From Neglectibacter sp. X58 (GTDB lineage Bacteria > Bacillota > Clostridia > Oscillospirales > Acutalibacteraceae), in assembly GCF_009936035.1 (NCBI RefSeq), contig NZ_QWEO01000001.1:124001-188000 (forward strand): a stretch of DNA of 64,000 nucleotides. Reading direction: 5' to 3'. The position numbers and the translations under genes were made by a program. The stretch's first letter is position 1. Every line of letters begins with the position of its first letter. This document shows, piece after piece, positions 24,808-33,970 of the stretch. A model generated the notes under the pieces. The model worked only from the letters and a program-made list of their open reading frames with translations. It was not told the DNA's origin and searched no databases.

Positions 24808-25749
24808 AAAATCGTATTGCTGGGAGAGCCGATGGGCCTTTTTATGGCCAATGAAACAGGGGCAATCAGCGAGGTGAAAACCTTCACCGCTTCCATTGCA
24901 GGGGCGGAATACAACGTGGCAGTGGGCCTTGCCCGCCTGGGCCATACCCCGGCCTACTGCACCCGCTTAGGGTTTGATCCCATGAGGGAGAAAATCCTGA
25001 ACGGCCTGCGCCAAAACGGCATTTCCACAGACCTTGTCATGCAGGCGGAGGGGGAGCTTACAGGCCTGATGATGAAAAGCTCTACCCAGAAGGGCGACCC
25101 GGACATCGCCTATTACCGGAAAGGATCGGCTGCTTCTAAAATCAGCCCCCACGATATAGACGGCCTGGATTTATACGGCTGCGAACGGCTCCATGTGACG
25201 GGGATTTTCCCCGCTGTGTCGGAGAGCGCCCTTTCCGCCACCCGGCGGCTTATCAGCCGCGCCCAGGCTTTGGGCATTCCCTATTCCTTTGACCCCAACC
25301 TGCGCCCCCAGCTTTGGACGGACAAGGGGCAGATGGTGCAGATCCTGAACAGCCTGGCCCAGGGCGCGGAGACAGTGCTGCCCGGGATAGGGGAGGGCAA
25401 ACAGCTTACAGGCCAGGACAGCCCGGAGGGCATAGCAGATTTCTACCACGCCATGGGAGTGAAAAACGTGGTGGTAAAGCTGGGGGCAGACGGCGCGTTT
25501 TATTCTGAAAAGGACGGCGCCAAAGGCGTTTCCCCTGGCTTCCCGGTGGAAAAAATCGTGGACACTGTGGGTGCGGGAGACGGCTTTGCCGCCGGGGTGG
25601 TCAGCGCCCTGGCAGAGGGGGAAACCCTGGAGCAGGCAGCCTTCCGGGGCAACGTGATAGGGGCCGTGCAGATTACCCACAAAAGCGACAACGAGGGCCT
25701 GCCCACCCGGCAGCGCCTTTCGGAAATTATCCTGGCAGGAAAGGTATAG
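24808..25749 (+). CDS. PfkB-family sugar kinase, 2-keto-3-deoxygluconate kinase-like
   Basis: A 313-residue ribokinase-fold enzyme. The N-terminal GEPMGLFMANETG..FTASIAGAEYNVAVGLARLGH resembles KdgK-type kinases, and the C-terminal PfkB signature DTVGAGDGFAAGVVSAL (about residues 251-267) carries the catalytic Asp. KDG kinase activity, ATP + 2-keto-3-deoxygluconate to KDPG, is the best guess, but other keto-sugars are possible. The start at 24808 has GAGAGGAG 9 nt upstream; a second ATG at 24784 sits on the terminator. Cytidine deaminase follows after 4 nt. Confidence 0.8.
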   Translation, partial: KIVLLGEPMGLFMANETGAISEVKTFTASIAGAEYNVAVGLARLGHTPAYCTRLGFDPMREKILNGLRQNGISTDLVMQAEGELTGLMMKSSTQKGDPDIAYYRKGSAASKISPHDIDGLDLYGCERLHVTGIFPAVSESALSATRRLISRAQALGIPYSFDPNLRPQLWTDKGQMVQILNSLAQGAETVLPGIGEGKQLTGQDSPEGIADFYHAMGVKNVVVKLGADGAFYSEKDGAKGVSPGFPVEKIVDTVGAGDGFAAGVVSALAEGETLEQAAFRGNVIGAVQITHKSDNEGLPTRQRLSEIILAGKV

Positions 25750-25753
25750 GCAT

Positions 25754-26173
25754 ATGGAAAACGCTGCCATAAATTTTCAGGAACTGACAGAAATGGCCCT
25801 GCAAGCCCGGGAAAGGGCTTATGTGCCCTATTCCCATTTTGCTGTGGGCGCGGCACTGCTGTGTAAAGATGGCACAGTGTATCAGGGCTGCAACATAGAA
25901 AATGCCGCCTACCCCGCCACAAACTGCGCCGAGCGCACGGCTTTCTTCAAGGCTGTCAGTGAGGGCAGGCGGGACTTTGCCGCTATTGCCGTAGCAGGCG
26001 GCCCGGCAGGGGAAGCGCCCGCGGCCTTCTGCCCGCCCTGCGGGGTGTGCCGGCAGGTCATGCGGGAATTCTGCGGGACGGATTTCACCATCGTCCTTTC
26101 CGATGGCGGCAAGATACAGGCATACACCCTGGAGGAGCTGCTGCCCTGCTCCTTCGGGCCGGAAAACTTGTAA
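25754..26173 (+). CDS. cdd: Cytidine deaminase
   Basis: A 139-residue zinc enzyme deaminating cytidine and deoxycytidine to uridine forms in pyrimidine salvage. Diagnostic blocks are the substrate-binding GCNIENAAYPATNCAERTAFF (Cys zinc ligand followed by the catalytic Glu, as in homotetrameric CDAs) and the second zinc pair CPPCGVC. The length is typical for the tetrameric type. It sits 4 nt behind a sugar kinase and 31 nt before a dCMP deaminase, forming a small pyrimidine-salvage run. Confidence 0.93.
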   Translation: MENAAINFQELTEMALQARERAYVPYSHFAVGAALLCKDGTVYQGCNIENAAYPATNCAERTAFFKAVSEGRRDFAAIAVAGGPAGEAPAAFCPPCGVCRQVMREFCGTDFTIVLSDGGKIQAYTLEELLPCSFGPENL

Positions 26174-26204
26174 AACCATATGGGCAGGAGAGGGGAGAGG
26201 GCTT

Positions 26205-26729
26205 ATGGAACAACTGGAACGCAGGGATAAAGTGAACTATTATCTGGATTTGGCGGAAATCGTCTCCCAGCGGTGCACCTGTCTGCGCAGGCATTACGGG
26301 GCGGTGATTGTAAAAAACGACGAGGTAATCTCCACAGGCTATGTGGGCGCGCCCCGGGGCCGGGACAATTGTTCCGATTTAGGCTACTGCCTGCGGCATA
26401 AAATGGGCATTCCCCGGGGGGAACGGTACGAGCTGTGCCGCAGCGTCCACGCCGAGGCTAACGCCATTATCTGCGCCTCCCGCCGGGACATGATAGGCGC
26501 CACCTTATATCTGGTGGGCCGCACGGTAGAGCGGGACGAAGCCACAGGGGCGCTGCGCCAGGGCGCCTATATTGAAAACGCTGTGTGCTGCTCCATGTGC
26601 AAGCGCCTGGTGATAAACGCGGGCATTGCCCAAGTGGTGTGCCGGGATGACAAAGAGCATTACCGGGTGATCGACGTGAGCCAGTGGATAGTGGATGACG
26701 AATCCCTGCGGGGGGTGCTGGGGTATTGA
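26205..26729 (+). CDS. Deoxycytidylate (dCMP) deaminase, ComEB-like
   Basis: A 174-residue zinc-dependent deaminase that would convert dCMP to dUMP for dTMP synthesis. The zinc site is SVHAEANAIICA (His ligand with catalytic Glu) and the later CSMCKRLVINAGI (two Cys). The N-terminal RRHYGAVIVKNDEVISTGYVGAPRG is typical of the family. The start at 26205 follows GGAGAGGG by 3 nt. Its stop overlaps the TTG start of the acyltransferase by 4 nt. Grouping with cdd supports the nucleotide role. Confidence 0.9.
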   Translation: MEQLERRDKVNYYLDLAEIVSQRCTCLRRHYGAVIVKNDEVISTGYVGAPRGRDNCSDLGYCLRHKMGIPRGERYELCRSVHAEANAIICASRRDMIGATLYLVGRTVERDEATGALRQGAYIENAVCCSMCKRLVINAGIAQVVCRDDKEHYRVIDVSQWIVDDESLRGVLGY

Positions 26730-27472
26730 AACAGGGCCGCTACAACGCTCTGGACACCCTCCGAGGCCTGCTGCTCGTCAATATGGCAGGCTATCACGCC
26801 CTTTATGACGTGGTATTTATAAAAGGCATGCCTATAAGCTGGTATACCGGCCCCCTGGGCTATATATGGCAGCAGGGCATCTGTTGGGGGTTCATCTTTC
26901 TCTCCGGCTTCTGCTTCCGGTTTTCCCGCCATCCCCTGCGCCATGGGCTCACTGTGCTGGGGGCTGGCATCCTGGTAAGTTTGGTGACCACCCTTGCCAT
27001 GCCGTCAGAGCGCATCCTCTATGGCGTGCTGTTCCTGCTGGGAATGGTCGGGCTTATCCAGTGCGGGGTCTGGTGGCTGTGGAACAAGCTGAAGCTGCCC
27101 CCATATCCGGCATGGCTGGGGCTTGCGATTTTCATTTCCCTCTTTTTCCTTACCCGGGGCGTGCCTTACGGGTATCTGGGATTTGAAGGCATCCGCCTCT
27201 TGGAACTGCCCTCCTGGCTATATCAGAGCCAGTGGCTGGCTCCAGCGGGCCTGCCGGGGCCGGGCTTCTGGTCATCCGATTATTTCCCCCTAATCCCCTG
27301 GCTGTTTTTATATCTCTCCGGTTATTTTCTGTGGCGGCTGGTAGGCCACAACCCCCGGATTATGGAAAAGCTGAAGCCGGGCTTTCGCCCCCTGGCCTTT
27401 TTAGGGCGGCACAGCCTGCTTATTTATCTGGCCCACCAGCCTGTGCTTATGCTGGTTTTTATGCTGGTGTAG
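26726..27472 (+). CDS. HGSNAT-like acyltransferase membrane protein (DUF1624)
   Basis: A 248-residue integral membrane protein with about seven hydrophobic segments, matching the heparan-alpha-glucosaminide N-acetyltransferase catalytic domain (DUF1624, PF07786). It opens with YNALDTLRGLLLVNMAGYHALYD, the family's R-G-x-x-x-x-x-M..H pattern, and ends with FLGRHSLLIYLAHQPVL. It may transfer an acyl group across the membrane to a surface sugar; no substrate is known. It starts at a TTG overlapping the upstream stop (TTGA) behind GGGGGTG. Confidence 0.8.
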   Translation: MKQGRYNALDTLRGLLLVNMAGYHALYDVVFIKGMPISWYTGPLGYIWQQGICWGFIFLSGFCFRFSRHPLRHGLTVLGAGILVSLVTTLAMPSERILYGVLFLLGMVGLIQCGVWWLWNKLKLPPYPAWLGLAIFISLFFLTRGVPYGYLGFEGIRLLELPSWLYQSQWLAPAGLPGPGFWSSDYFPLIPWLFLYLSGYFLWRLVGHNPRIMEKLKPGFRPLAFLGRHSLLIYLAHQPVLMLVFMLV

Positions 27473-27482
27473 GAGGTGCGCT

Positions 27483-27758
27483 ATGCGGTTTAAACGGGAA
27501 GGCAGCGTGATGTCCGTGGATCTCCATGGCGCCTCTGTGGAAAACGCCCGGGATTTGCTTCTCACATGGCTTGACCATGCGCCCCAAAGCGTTACAGAGC
27601 TGCGGGTGATACACGGCTACAACCGGGGCACCCTTTTGCGGGACATGGTGCGGGAGGAGCTAAGCCATCCCCGGATAAAGGAAAAGCTTCCCGCCTTAAA
27701 CCCCGGCGAGACCCGGCTGGTGCTGCGGAATATGCAAAAAAAGACTGTGAAAGGATGA
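27483..27758 (+). CDS. Stand-alone Smr domain protein
   Basis: A 91-residue protein that is essentially one Smr (small MutS-related) domain: VDLHGASVENARDLLLTWL at about residues 12-30, and VIHGYNRGTLLRDMVREEL at about 43-61. The DLHG and HGxxxGxL motifs form the putative nuclease and nucleic-acid contact surface; stand-alone Smr proteins are linked to RNA cleavage or ribosome-collision rescue in some bacteria, but this is not established here. TAGGAGGTG precedes the ATG. argS follows after 6 nt. Confidence 0.85.
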   Translation: MRFKREGSVMSVDLHGASVENARDLLLTWLDHAPQSVTELRVIHGYNRGTLLRDMVREELSHPRIKEKLPALNPGETRLVLRNMQKKTVKG

Positions 27759-27764
27759 AAGTAT

Positions 27765-29456
27765 ATGTCAATGCTGGTTGCGAAAGCCACCTGCGAACTG
27801 CGGGCGGCAGTAGGGCAGGCTATAGAAAAGGCCCAGGCGGCAGGGGAGCTTCCCCAGGCCCAGGCCCCGGAAATCGCTTTGGAGGTGCCCGGCGACCGCG
27901 CCCATGGGGACTGGGCCTGTAACGCTGCCATGGCAGGAGCCAGGGCCTTTAAAATGCCTCCTCGGAAGATTGCGGAGGCCATCCAGAAAAACCTGGATCT
28001 TTCCGCTACCTGCTTTCAAAGCTGCGAAATTGCGGGGCCTGGGTTCTTAAATTTCACCTATGCCCCCCGGTTTTACGGGGAAGTGCTCCAGGATGTCCAC
28101 AAGCTGGGCCGGGCTTACGGCAGCAGCGCCATGGGAGAGGGGAAACGGGTGCTGGTGGAGTTTGTTTCCGCCAATCCCACCGGCCCTATGCATATCGGCA
28201 ATGCCCGGGGCGGCGTGCTGGGAGACGCCCTTGCCGCCACCTTGGAAACCGCAGGCTATCAGGTGGAGCGGGAGTTTTACGTCAATGACGCAGGCAACCA
28301 GGTGAACAAGTTTGCCTGCTCCCTGGAGGCCCGATATCTCCAGATATATAAGGGGGAGGACGCGGTGCCCTTCCCAGAGGACGGCTATCAGGGAGAGGAC
28401 ATTAAAGAGCACGCCAGAAGCTTTGCGGAGAAATACAGCGACCAGTATGTGGAAGCGCCGGAAAGCGACAGGCGGCAGGCACTGGTGGACTTCGCCCTGC
28501 CTCAGAACATCCAGGGCCTCCATGATGACCTGCTGCGCTACCGGGTGGAATATAATAACTGGTTTAGGGAATCCACCCTCCATGAAAACGGCGCTGTAGG
28601 CCGGGTGGTAGAGCTGTTAAAGGAAAAAGGGGCCACCTATGAAAAGGAAGGGGCCGTCTGGTTTAAGGGGGAAGCATACGGCAGCGAGGACTTTGTGCTG
28701 GTGCGCGGGAATGGTGTGCCCACCTACGTGGTGCCGGACATCGCCTACCACTATGATAAACTGGTCACCCGGAACTTTGACATAGCCATTGACGTGCTGG
28801 GGGCTGACCACCATGGCTACGTGCCCCGGTTAAAGGCTGCCCTCACCGCCTTGGGTGTGGATGCTTCCCGCCTGCAAATTGTGCTGATGCAGATGGTGCG
28901 CCTGGTGCGGGACGGGGAGATTGTCAAGGCCAGCAAGCGCAGCGGCAAGGCCATCACCCTGGTAACCCTGCTGGAAGAGGTGCCTGTAGACGCGGCCCGG
29001 TTCCTCTTTAACTCTTACGAGCCTAACACCCGCATTGACTTCGATTTAGATTTGGCTGTCCAGCAGGACTCCCAGAATCCTGTATACTATGTGCAGTATG
29101 CCCACGCCCGGGTGTGCAGCATTTTGCGGAATCTGGCTGCCGACGGCGTCACCCCCCGGGAATGCGCCCTGGAGGAGTTGGGCCTGCTCACTGCCCCGGA
29201 AGAAGCAGAGTTAATCCGCCAGATTTCCGCCTATACAAGCGAGGTGGAGGGAGCGGCAAAGGCCATGGATCCGGCCCGCATCACCCGGTACGTTATGGCT
29301 CTGTCCACCCTGTTCCACAAATTCTACAATGCCTGCCGGGTGAAGGGGGATAATCCCGCCCTCACTGCCGCTAGGCTGTACCTCTGCACCGCTTTTAAGC
29401 AGGTGCTGGAAAACGGCCTGAGCCTGTTCAAGGTGACGGCTCCTGAAAGCATGTAA
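27765..29456 (+). CDS. argS: Arginyl-tRNA synthetase
   Basis: A 563-residue class I synthetase that charges tRNA(Arg). The Add-1 domain is N-terminal (about residues 1-100), the HIGH motif appears in SANPTGPMHIGNARGG (about 130-145), the KMSKS-loop region appears as VKASKRSGKAITL, and the C-terminal DALR anticodon-binding domain runs from about residue 435 (YAHARVCSILRNL). The length is normal. It closes a six-gene run of short intergenic gaps and is followed by a clear terminator. Confidence 0.95.
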   Translation: MSMLVAKATCELRAAVGQAIEKAQAAGELPQAQAPEIALEVPGDRAHGDWACNAAMAGARAFKMPPRKIAEAIQKNLDLSATCFQSCEIAGPGFLNFTYAPRFYGEVLQDVHKLGRAYGSSAMGEGKRVLVEFVSANPTGPMHIGNARGGVLGDALAATLETAGYQVEREFYVNDAGNQVNKFACSLEARYLQIYKGEDAVPFPEDGYQGEDIKEHARSFAEKYSDQYVEAPESDRRQALVDFALPQNIQGLHDDLLRYRVEYNNWFRESTLHENGAVGRVVELLKEKGATYEKEGAVWFKGEAYGSEDFVLVRGNGVPTYVVPDIAYHYDKLVTRNFDIAIDVLGADHHGYVPRLKAALTALGVDASRLQIVLMQMVRLVRDGEIVKASKRSGKAITLVTLLEEVPVDAARFLFNSYEPNTRIDFDLDLAVQQDSQNPVYYVQYAHARVCSILRNLAADGVTPRECALEELGLLTAPEEAELIRQISAYTSEVEGAAKAMDPARITRYVMALSTLFHKFYNACRVKGDNPALTAARLYLCTAFKQVLENGLSLFKVTAPESM

Positions 29457-29537
29457 ATGGTCATGGGATACAGGCTTCCCACGCAAAGCCGTGAAAAAGC
29501 GCCGCTTTGCGTCCGGTATCTTGTTTTTCATACCCTG

Positions 29538-29563
29538 CCCCAGCCAGACTGGCTGGGGTTTTG
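29538..29563 (+). terminator. Terminator after argS
   Basis: A perfect 8-bp stem CCCCAGCC/GGCTGGGG (29538-29545 with 29551-29558), 5-nt loop, followed by TTTT. Confidence 0.85.
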
Positions 29564-29592
29564 CCGTCCCGGAAAGTTTATCGTTTGTTAAT

Positions 29593-29621
29593 TTGACTGC
29601 CCGCGCAGAATTTGGTATAAT
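29593..29621 (+). promoter_or_regulatory. Sigma-A promoter of secA
   Basis: TTGACT (29593-29598), 17-nt spacer, TATAAT (29616-29621). Confidence 0.75.
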
Positions 29622-29684
29622 AACAAGATAGAGCCTGCTGTCTCAAGCAGGTCCCAGGCAGAAACAGAAAGGTATGAGAATAGA

Positions 29685-32432
29685 TTGGCGAATAATATTC
29701 TGACAAAGCTGTTTGGCAATTACAGCAAACGGGAGTTAAAACGTGTACAGCCGCTGGTGAACAAGGTGCTGGGGCTGGAGAATGCCTATAAAGCCATGGA
29801 TGACGCAGAGCTGAAAGCCCAGACTGGCCTGCTGAAGGAGCGGCTGGGAAAAGGGGAAACCCTGGATGACATCCTCCCAGAAGCCTTTGCCGCCTGCCGG
29901 GAGGCCATGGACCGGGTGCTTTCCCTGCGGCTGTTTCCAGTGCAGGTGCAGGGCGGCATTATCCTGCACCAGGGCCGTATTGCGGAAATGAAAACAGGCG
30001 AAGGGAAAACCTTCACCCTGGCCCTGCCCGCCTTTTTAAACGCCCTGACAGGCCAGGGGGTTCACATTGTCACTGTAAACGAATATTTGGCAAAATACCA
30101 GGGAGAGATGATGGCCCGCGTTTTTAACTTCATGGGCCTTACAGTAGGCCTTGCTTTAACGGGCATGTCCAGCGCGGAGAAGCGGGAGGCTTATGCCTGC
30201 GACATCACCTATGCCACCAATAACGAGCTGGGCTTTGACTACCTGCGGGACAACATGGTTATCCGCAAGGAGGATAAAGTGCAGCGGGGCCACCATTACG
30301 CCGTTGTGGACGAGGTGGACTCCATCCTCATTGACGAGGCCCGCACCCCCCTGATTATCTCCGGGCATGGTGATGAAGCGGATATCCTTTACCAGCGGGC
30401 AAATTCCCTGGCTAAAACCTTGAAGCCTATCCGGGTAAAGGAAACTGACGAAAAGCAGGACAATGACGAGCTGTATAACGAATATGATTATATTATCAAC
30501 GAGAAGCTCAAAACCTGTTCCCTCACCCGCCGGGGCGTAAAAAAAGCGGAAAACTATTTTGACATTGAAAACCTGACCGACTCTGACAATATCCGCATCC
30601 AGCACCATGTAAACCAGGCTATCCGGGCCTGGGGCATTATGCACAAGGATCAGGACTATGTGGTGAAGGATGGCGAGGTGATTATCGTTGACGAATTTAC
30701 CGGGCGCCTGATGTTCGGGCGGCGGTATAACGAAGGCCTGCACCAGGCCATTGAGGCCAAGGAAGGGGTGGAGGTCGCCCGGGAGAGCAAAACCCTTGCC
30801 ACTATCACCTTCCAGAACTATTTCCGCCAGTATGAGAAGCTTTCCGGCATGACGGGCACCGCCATGACGGAGCAGGAGGAATTTTCCGAAATATACAGGC
30901 TGGACGTGGTGGAAATCCCCACCAACCGCCCTATGATCCGGGAGGACTGCCCGGACGTGGTGTATAAGACTGTGGCGGCCAAGTTCCAGGCCGTGATTGA
31001 TGACATTGCGAAACATCACGAAAAAGGCCAGCCTGTGCTGGTGGGCACCATCACCATTGAGAAGTCTGAAGAGCTTAGCAAAATGCTGCGCCAGCGGGGC
31101 ATCAAGCATCAAGTGCTAAACGCCAAGTTCCATGAAAAGGAAGCCCAGATAGTGGCTCAGGCGGGCCGGAAAGGGGCTGTCACCATTGCCACCAACATGG
31201 CTGGACGTGGTACGGATATCCTCTTGGGCGGCAACGCAGAATTTATGGCAAAGGCCGAAATGCGTAAAATGGGCTATGCCGAGGAGCTTCTGGTGGAGGC
31301 CACCGCCTACAGCCACACCCAGGATGAGGCCATCCTGGAGGCCAGGGAAACATTTGCAAGGCTGAACCAGAAATACAAGGAGGAAATTGCGCCGGAGGCA
31401 GAAGAGGTGAAAGCCCTGGGCGGGCTTTACATCATTGGCACAGAGCGCCATGAGTCCCGCCGTATTGACAACCAGCTCCGGGGCCGCGCGGGCCGCCAGG
31501 GGGATCCGGGCAAAAGCCGGTTCTATATTTCCCTGGAGGACGATTTAATGCGCCTGTTCGGCGGGGAGCGCCTGTCCGCTATCATGGATAGGATGAAGAT
31601 TGACGATGACATGCCTATTGAAACGGGCATGGTGTCAAACGCCATTGAAAGCGCCCAGCGCCGGGTGGAAAGCCGGAACTTCGGCATCCGCAAGAACGTG
31701 CTGCAATATGACGAGGTGATGAACAGCCAGCGCCAGATTATCTATGGGCAGCGGGATCAGGTGTTGAACGGCGAGGACATGCAGGAGCCTATCCTGAAGA
31801 TGATAAACGAAGATCTGGAAGAAAAGGTAAAAGCCGCCATGCCGGAGGAAATACAGCGGGATATCTGGGACTTGCCCGGCCTGTGCAAGGACTACGACTG
31901 GCTGATACAGGAAGGGGATCTGCGCTATACGCCGGATGAACTGGAAACCCTCCAGCAGGAGGATGTGCTGGAGCTTCTGAAAAAGCGGGCCGCCGACATG
32001 TATGCCCAGCGGGAGAAGAAGTTCACGCCCCAGCGGATGCGCATTCTGGAGCGGGTGAAGCTGCTGGAGACAGTTGACGAAAAGTGGATGGATCACATTG
32101 ACGCCATGGAGCAGTTGCAGGAGGGCATCCGCCTGCGAGCCTATGCCCAGCATGATCCGGTGGTGGAATACCGGCTGGAAGGCTTTGAAATGTTTGATAA
32201 AATGATTTCCGCCATCCGGGAGGACACTGCCAAGCTGGTGCTTACCTGGGAGCCAAAGAGCGAGGAAGCGCCGAAGCCCCAGCAGCGCGTTAAGATTATA
32301 AGCGCCGGCTTAGCCGGGGACAATACGGTGAAAAAGCAGCCTGTGCGCAAGCAGAAGAAGCCAGGGCGCAACGAGTTGTGCCCCTGCGGTAGCGGTAAAA
32401 AGTATAAAAAGTGCTGCGGGCGGGACGAATAA
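29685..32432 (+). CDS. secA: Preprotein translocase ATPase SecA
   Basis: A 915-residue SecA, the ATPase that drives preproteins through SecYEG. It starts at a TTG after GAAAGG. Helicase motifs include MKTGEGKTF (Walker A), VDEVDSILIDEARTPLIIS (Walker B region), TNMAGRGTDILLGG and QLRGRAGRQGDPGKSRF. The wing/scaffold domain follows, and the C-terminal zinc-binding CPCGSGKKYKKCCG (SEC-C) is intact. The length is normal for a full SecA1. A promoter and a 63-nt leader precede it; the lipoprotein gene begins 14 nt after its stop. Confidence 0.97.
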   Translation: MANNILTKLFGNYSKRELKRVQPLVNKVLGLENAYKAMDDAELKAQTGLLKERLGKGETLDDILPEAFAACREAMDRVLSLRLFPVQVQGGIILHQGRIAEMKTGEGKTFTLALPAFLNALTGQGVHIVTVNEYLAKYQGEMMARVFNFMGLTVGLALTGMSSAEKREAYACDITYATNNELGFDYLRDNMVIRKEDKVQRGHHYAVVDEVDSILIDEARTPLIISGHGDEADILYQRANSLAKTLKPIRVKETDEKQDNDELYNEYDYIINEKLKTCSLTRRGVKKAENYFDIENLTDSDNIRIQHHVNQAIRAWGIMHKDQDYVVKDGEVIIVDEFTGRLMFGRRYNEGLHQAIEAKEGVEVARESKTLATITFQNYFRQYEKLSGMTGTAMTEQEEFSEIYRLDVVEIPTNRPMIREDCPDVVYKTVAAKFQAVIDDIAKHHEKGQPVLVGTITIEKSEELSKMLRQRGIKHQVLNAKFHEKEAQIVAQAGRKGAVTIATNMAGRGTDILLGGNAEFMAKAEMRKMGYAEELLVEATAYSHTQDEAILEARETFARLNQKYKEEIAPEAEEVKALGGLYIIGTERHESRRIDNQLRGRAGRQGDPGKSRFYISLEDDLMRLFGGERLSAIMDRMKIDDDMPIETGMVSNAIESAQRRVESRNFGIRKNVLQYDEVMNSQRQIIYGQRDQVLNGEDMQEPILKMINEDLEEKVKAAMPEEIQRDIWDLPGLCKDYDWLIQEGDLRYTPDELETLQQEDVLELLKKRAADMYAQREKKFTPQRMRILERVKLLETVDEKWMDHIDAMEQLQEGIRLRAYAQHDPVVEYRLEGFEMFDKMISAIREDTAKLVLTWEPKSEEAPKPQQRVKIISAGLAGDNTVKKQPVRKQKKPGRNELCPCGSGKKYKKCCGRDE

Positions 32433-32446
32433 GGAGGAGAAGCCCC

Positions 32447-33235
32447 ATGAAGAAAAAGATAAAAGCGTGGGGGCTTCTGGTGCTGGCAGCCCTGCTGGCC
32501 TTCGCCCTGTCCGGATGCGATATCCCGATGCCCGGCTTTGCCGACTATGATGTTTCCGGGTATATCCAGGCCTTGCTTGACAGCAGCTATCACAATTCCC
32601 ACGACAGCTTCATTGTGGTGGCCCAGACTACAGAGGAGGCTGCCCGGGAAAGCCACGCCACCACCATAGAAAACATGGTGATAAATTTCTGCAATACCTA
32701 TGGCGTAAATCCCTCGGAAGAGCAGCTTTCCCAGCTTACAGAAATTTTCTCCCAGCTTCTCCAGCACGCCAAGTATACAGTGCGGGAGGAGCAGAAGGTA
32801 GATACAGGCTATTATATTGAGGTGGAAGTCACGCCCATTGTGAATTTCAGCGACTGTTCCGCCCAACTGGAGGCCCTGCGCCAGCAGGCCCAGGAGGAGG
32901 CCGACGCTCTGAACACGCCCAGCCCCAGCCCGGAGCCAGAGGAGGATGAGGACGGGGATGGAGGGGAAGACGATTGGGGAGAAGAGGAACGGGAAAACGA
33001 TGAAGAAGAAAGCCCCATTGCCACGCCCAAGCCGGTGACTACCCAGGTAAATCCCCAGGAGCTGTATATGGAAAAGGTGGTGGAATTCTGCCGCCAGCAG
33101 GCTGCCGCCATTGACTATGGGGTGGCACGCACCATGTCCCTGGACATCCGCCAGACAAATGAGGGAGAATTGCAGCTTGATTTAAACCAGATTGAAAATA
33201 TCGACCAAACAATACTGCAATTGACAGCAGGCTGA
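32447..33235 (+). CDS. Uncharacterised lipoprotein with an acidic low-complexity linker
   Basis: A 262-residue predicted lipoprotein. It has a signal peptide MKKKIKAWGLLVLAALLAF followed by the lipobox ALSGC (Cys about residue 24). The mature part has an alpha/beta-looking region (about 30-155), then a Pro/Ser and Asp/Glu-rich stretch (about 160-195), then a conserved-looking C-terminal segment. No named domain is recognised. AAGGAGG stands 9 nt before the ATG, and the gene is 14 nt behind secA, so it is most likely co-transcribed with it. Confidence 0.8.
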   Translation: MKKKIKAWGLLVLAALLAFALSGCDIPMPGFADYDVSGYIQALLDSSYHNSHDSFIVVAQTTEEAARESHATTIENMVINFCNTYGVNPSEEQLSQLTEIFSQLLQHAKYTVREEQKVDTGYYIEVEVTPIVNFSDCSAQLEALRQQAQEEADALNTPSPSPEPEEDEDGDGGEDDWGEEERENDEEESPIATPKPVTTQVNPQELYMEKVVEFCRQQAAAIDYGVARTMSLDIRQTNEGELQLDLNQIENIDQTILQLTAG

Positions 33236-33253
33236 AGAAAGGATGGCTGCCTT

Positions 33254-33925
33254 ATGGAATTGGAAGCTTTATGCACAAGCACGTTGTTTGATTTGTCCCA
33301 CACCGCTGCCCGCCCCTTGCTGGAGGGTACGGAATACCCCTGGCAGGCGCTGTCCGGCATTGGCGGCTTTATAAAAGAGCTGGGCGCTTCCCTGCCTGCC
33401 GGGGAATATGAGCAGAGGGGAGAGGACGTGTGGGTACACAAAACCGCCGTCATTTTCCCCCAGAACTATATTGCCGGGCCTTGCATTATCGGCCCGGAAA
33501 CCCAGGTGCGCCCTGGCGCGTTTATCCGGGGAAACGCCTTGGTAGGGGCAGGCTGCGTGGTGGGGAATTCCACGGAGCTGAAAAATGTCATCCTCTTTGA
33601 CCGGGTTCAGGTGCCCCACTATAACTATGTGGGGGACTCCATCCTGGGATATAAGGCCCACATGGGGGCAGGCTCCATCACCTCCAACGTGAAGTCAGAT
33701 AAAGCCCTGGTCACCGTCCGGATAGGCCAGAAGCGCATAGAGACAGGCCTGAAAAAGTTTGGTGCCATGCTGGGGGACGGGGTGGAAATCGGCTGCGGCA
33801 CAGTGCTCAATCCCGGCGCTGTGGTTGGAAAGGAAAGCCGTGTATACCCCCTCTCCTCGGTGCGGGGCTTTGTGCCCAGCCAGAGCATTTATAAAAACCA
33901 GGGGGAGGTTGTCCCCCAGCGTTAA
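33254..33925 (+). CDS. Left-handed beta-helix (hexapeptide-repeat) protein, GlmU-like
   Basis: A 223-residue protein made mostly of hexapeptide repeats (about residues 65-200: GPCIIGPETQVRPGAFIRGNALVGAGCVVGNS.., ..GDGVEIGCGTVLNPGAVVGKES..), the fold of GlmU C-terminal acetyltransferases and UDP-GlcNAc pyrophosphorylase-related proteins. The N-terminal 60 residues carry no nucleotidyltransferase motif, so it is not a complete GlmU. It may be an acyltransferase or a nucleotide-sugar-related protein in envelope synthesis. It lies between the lipoprotein and FHA-FtsW genes. Confidence 0.78.
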   Translation: MELEALCTSTLFDLSHTAARPLLEGTEYPWQALSGIGGFIKELGASLPAGEYEQRGEDVWVHKTAVIFPQNYIAGPCIIGPETQVRPGAFIRGNALVGAGCVVGNSTELKNVILFDRVQVPHYNYVGDSILGYKAHMGAGSITSNVKSDKALVTVRIGQKRIETGLKKFGAMLGDGVEIGCGTVLNPGAVVGKESRVYPLSSVRGFVPSQSIYKNQGEVVPQR

Positions 33926-33970
33926 AGGATCAGGACGGCTGCACAAGCCATGGAAAGGAGGGAAAGGCAA

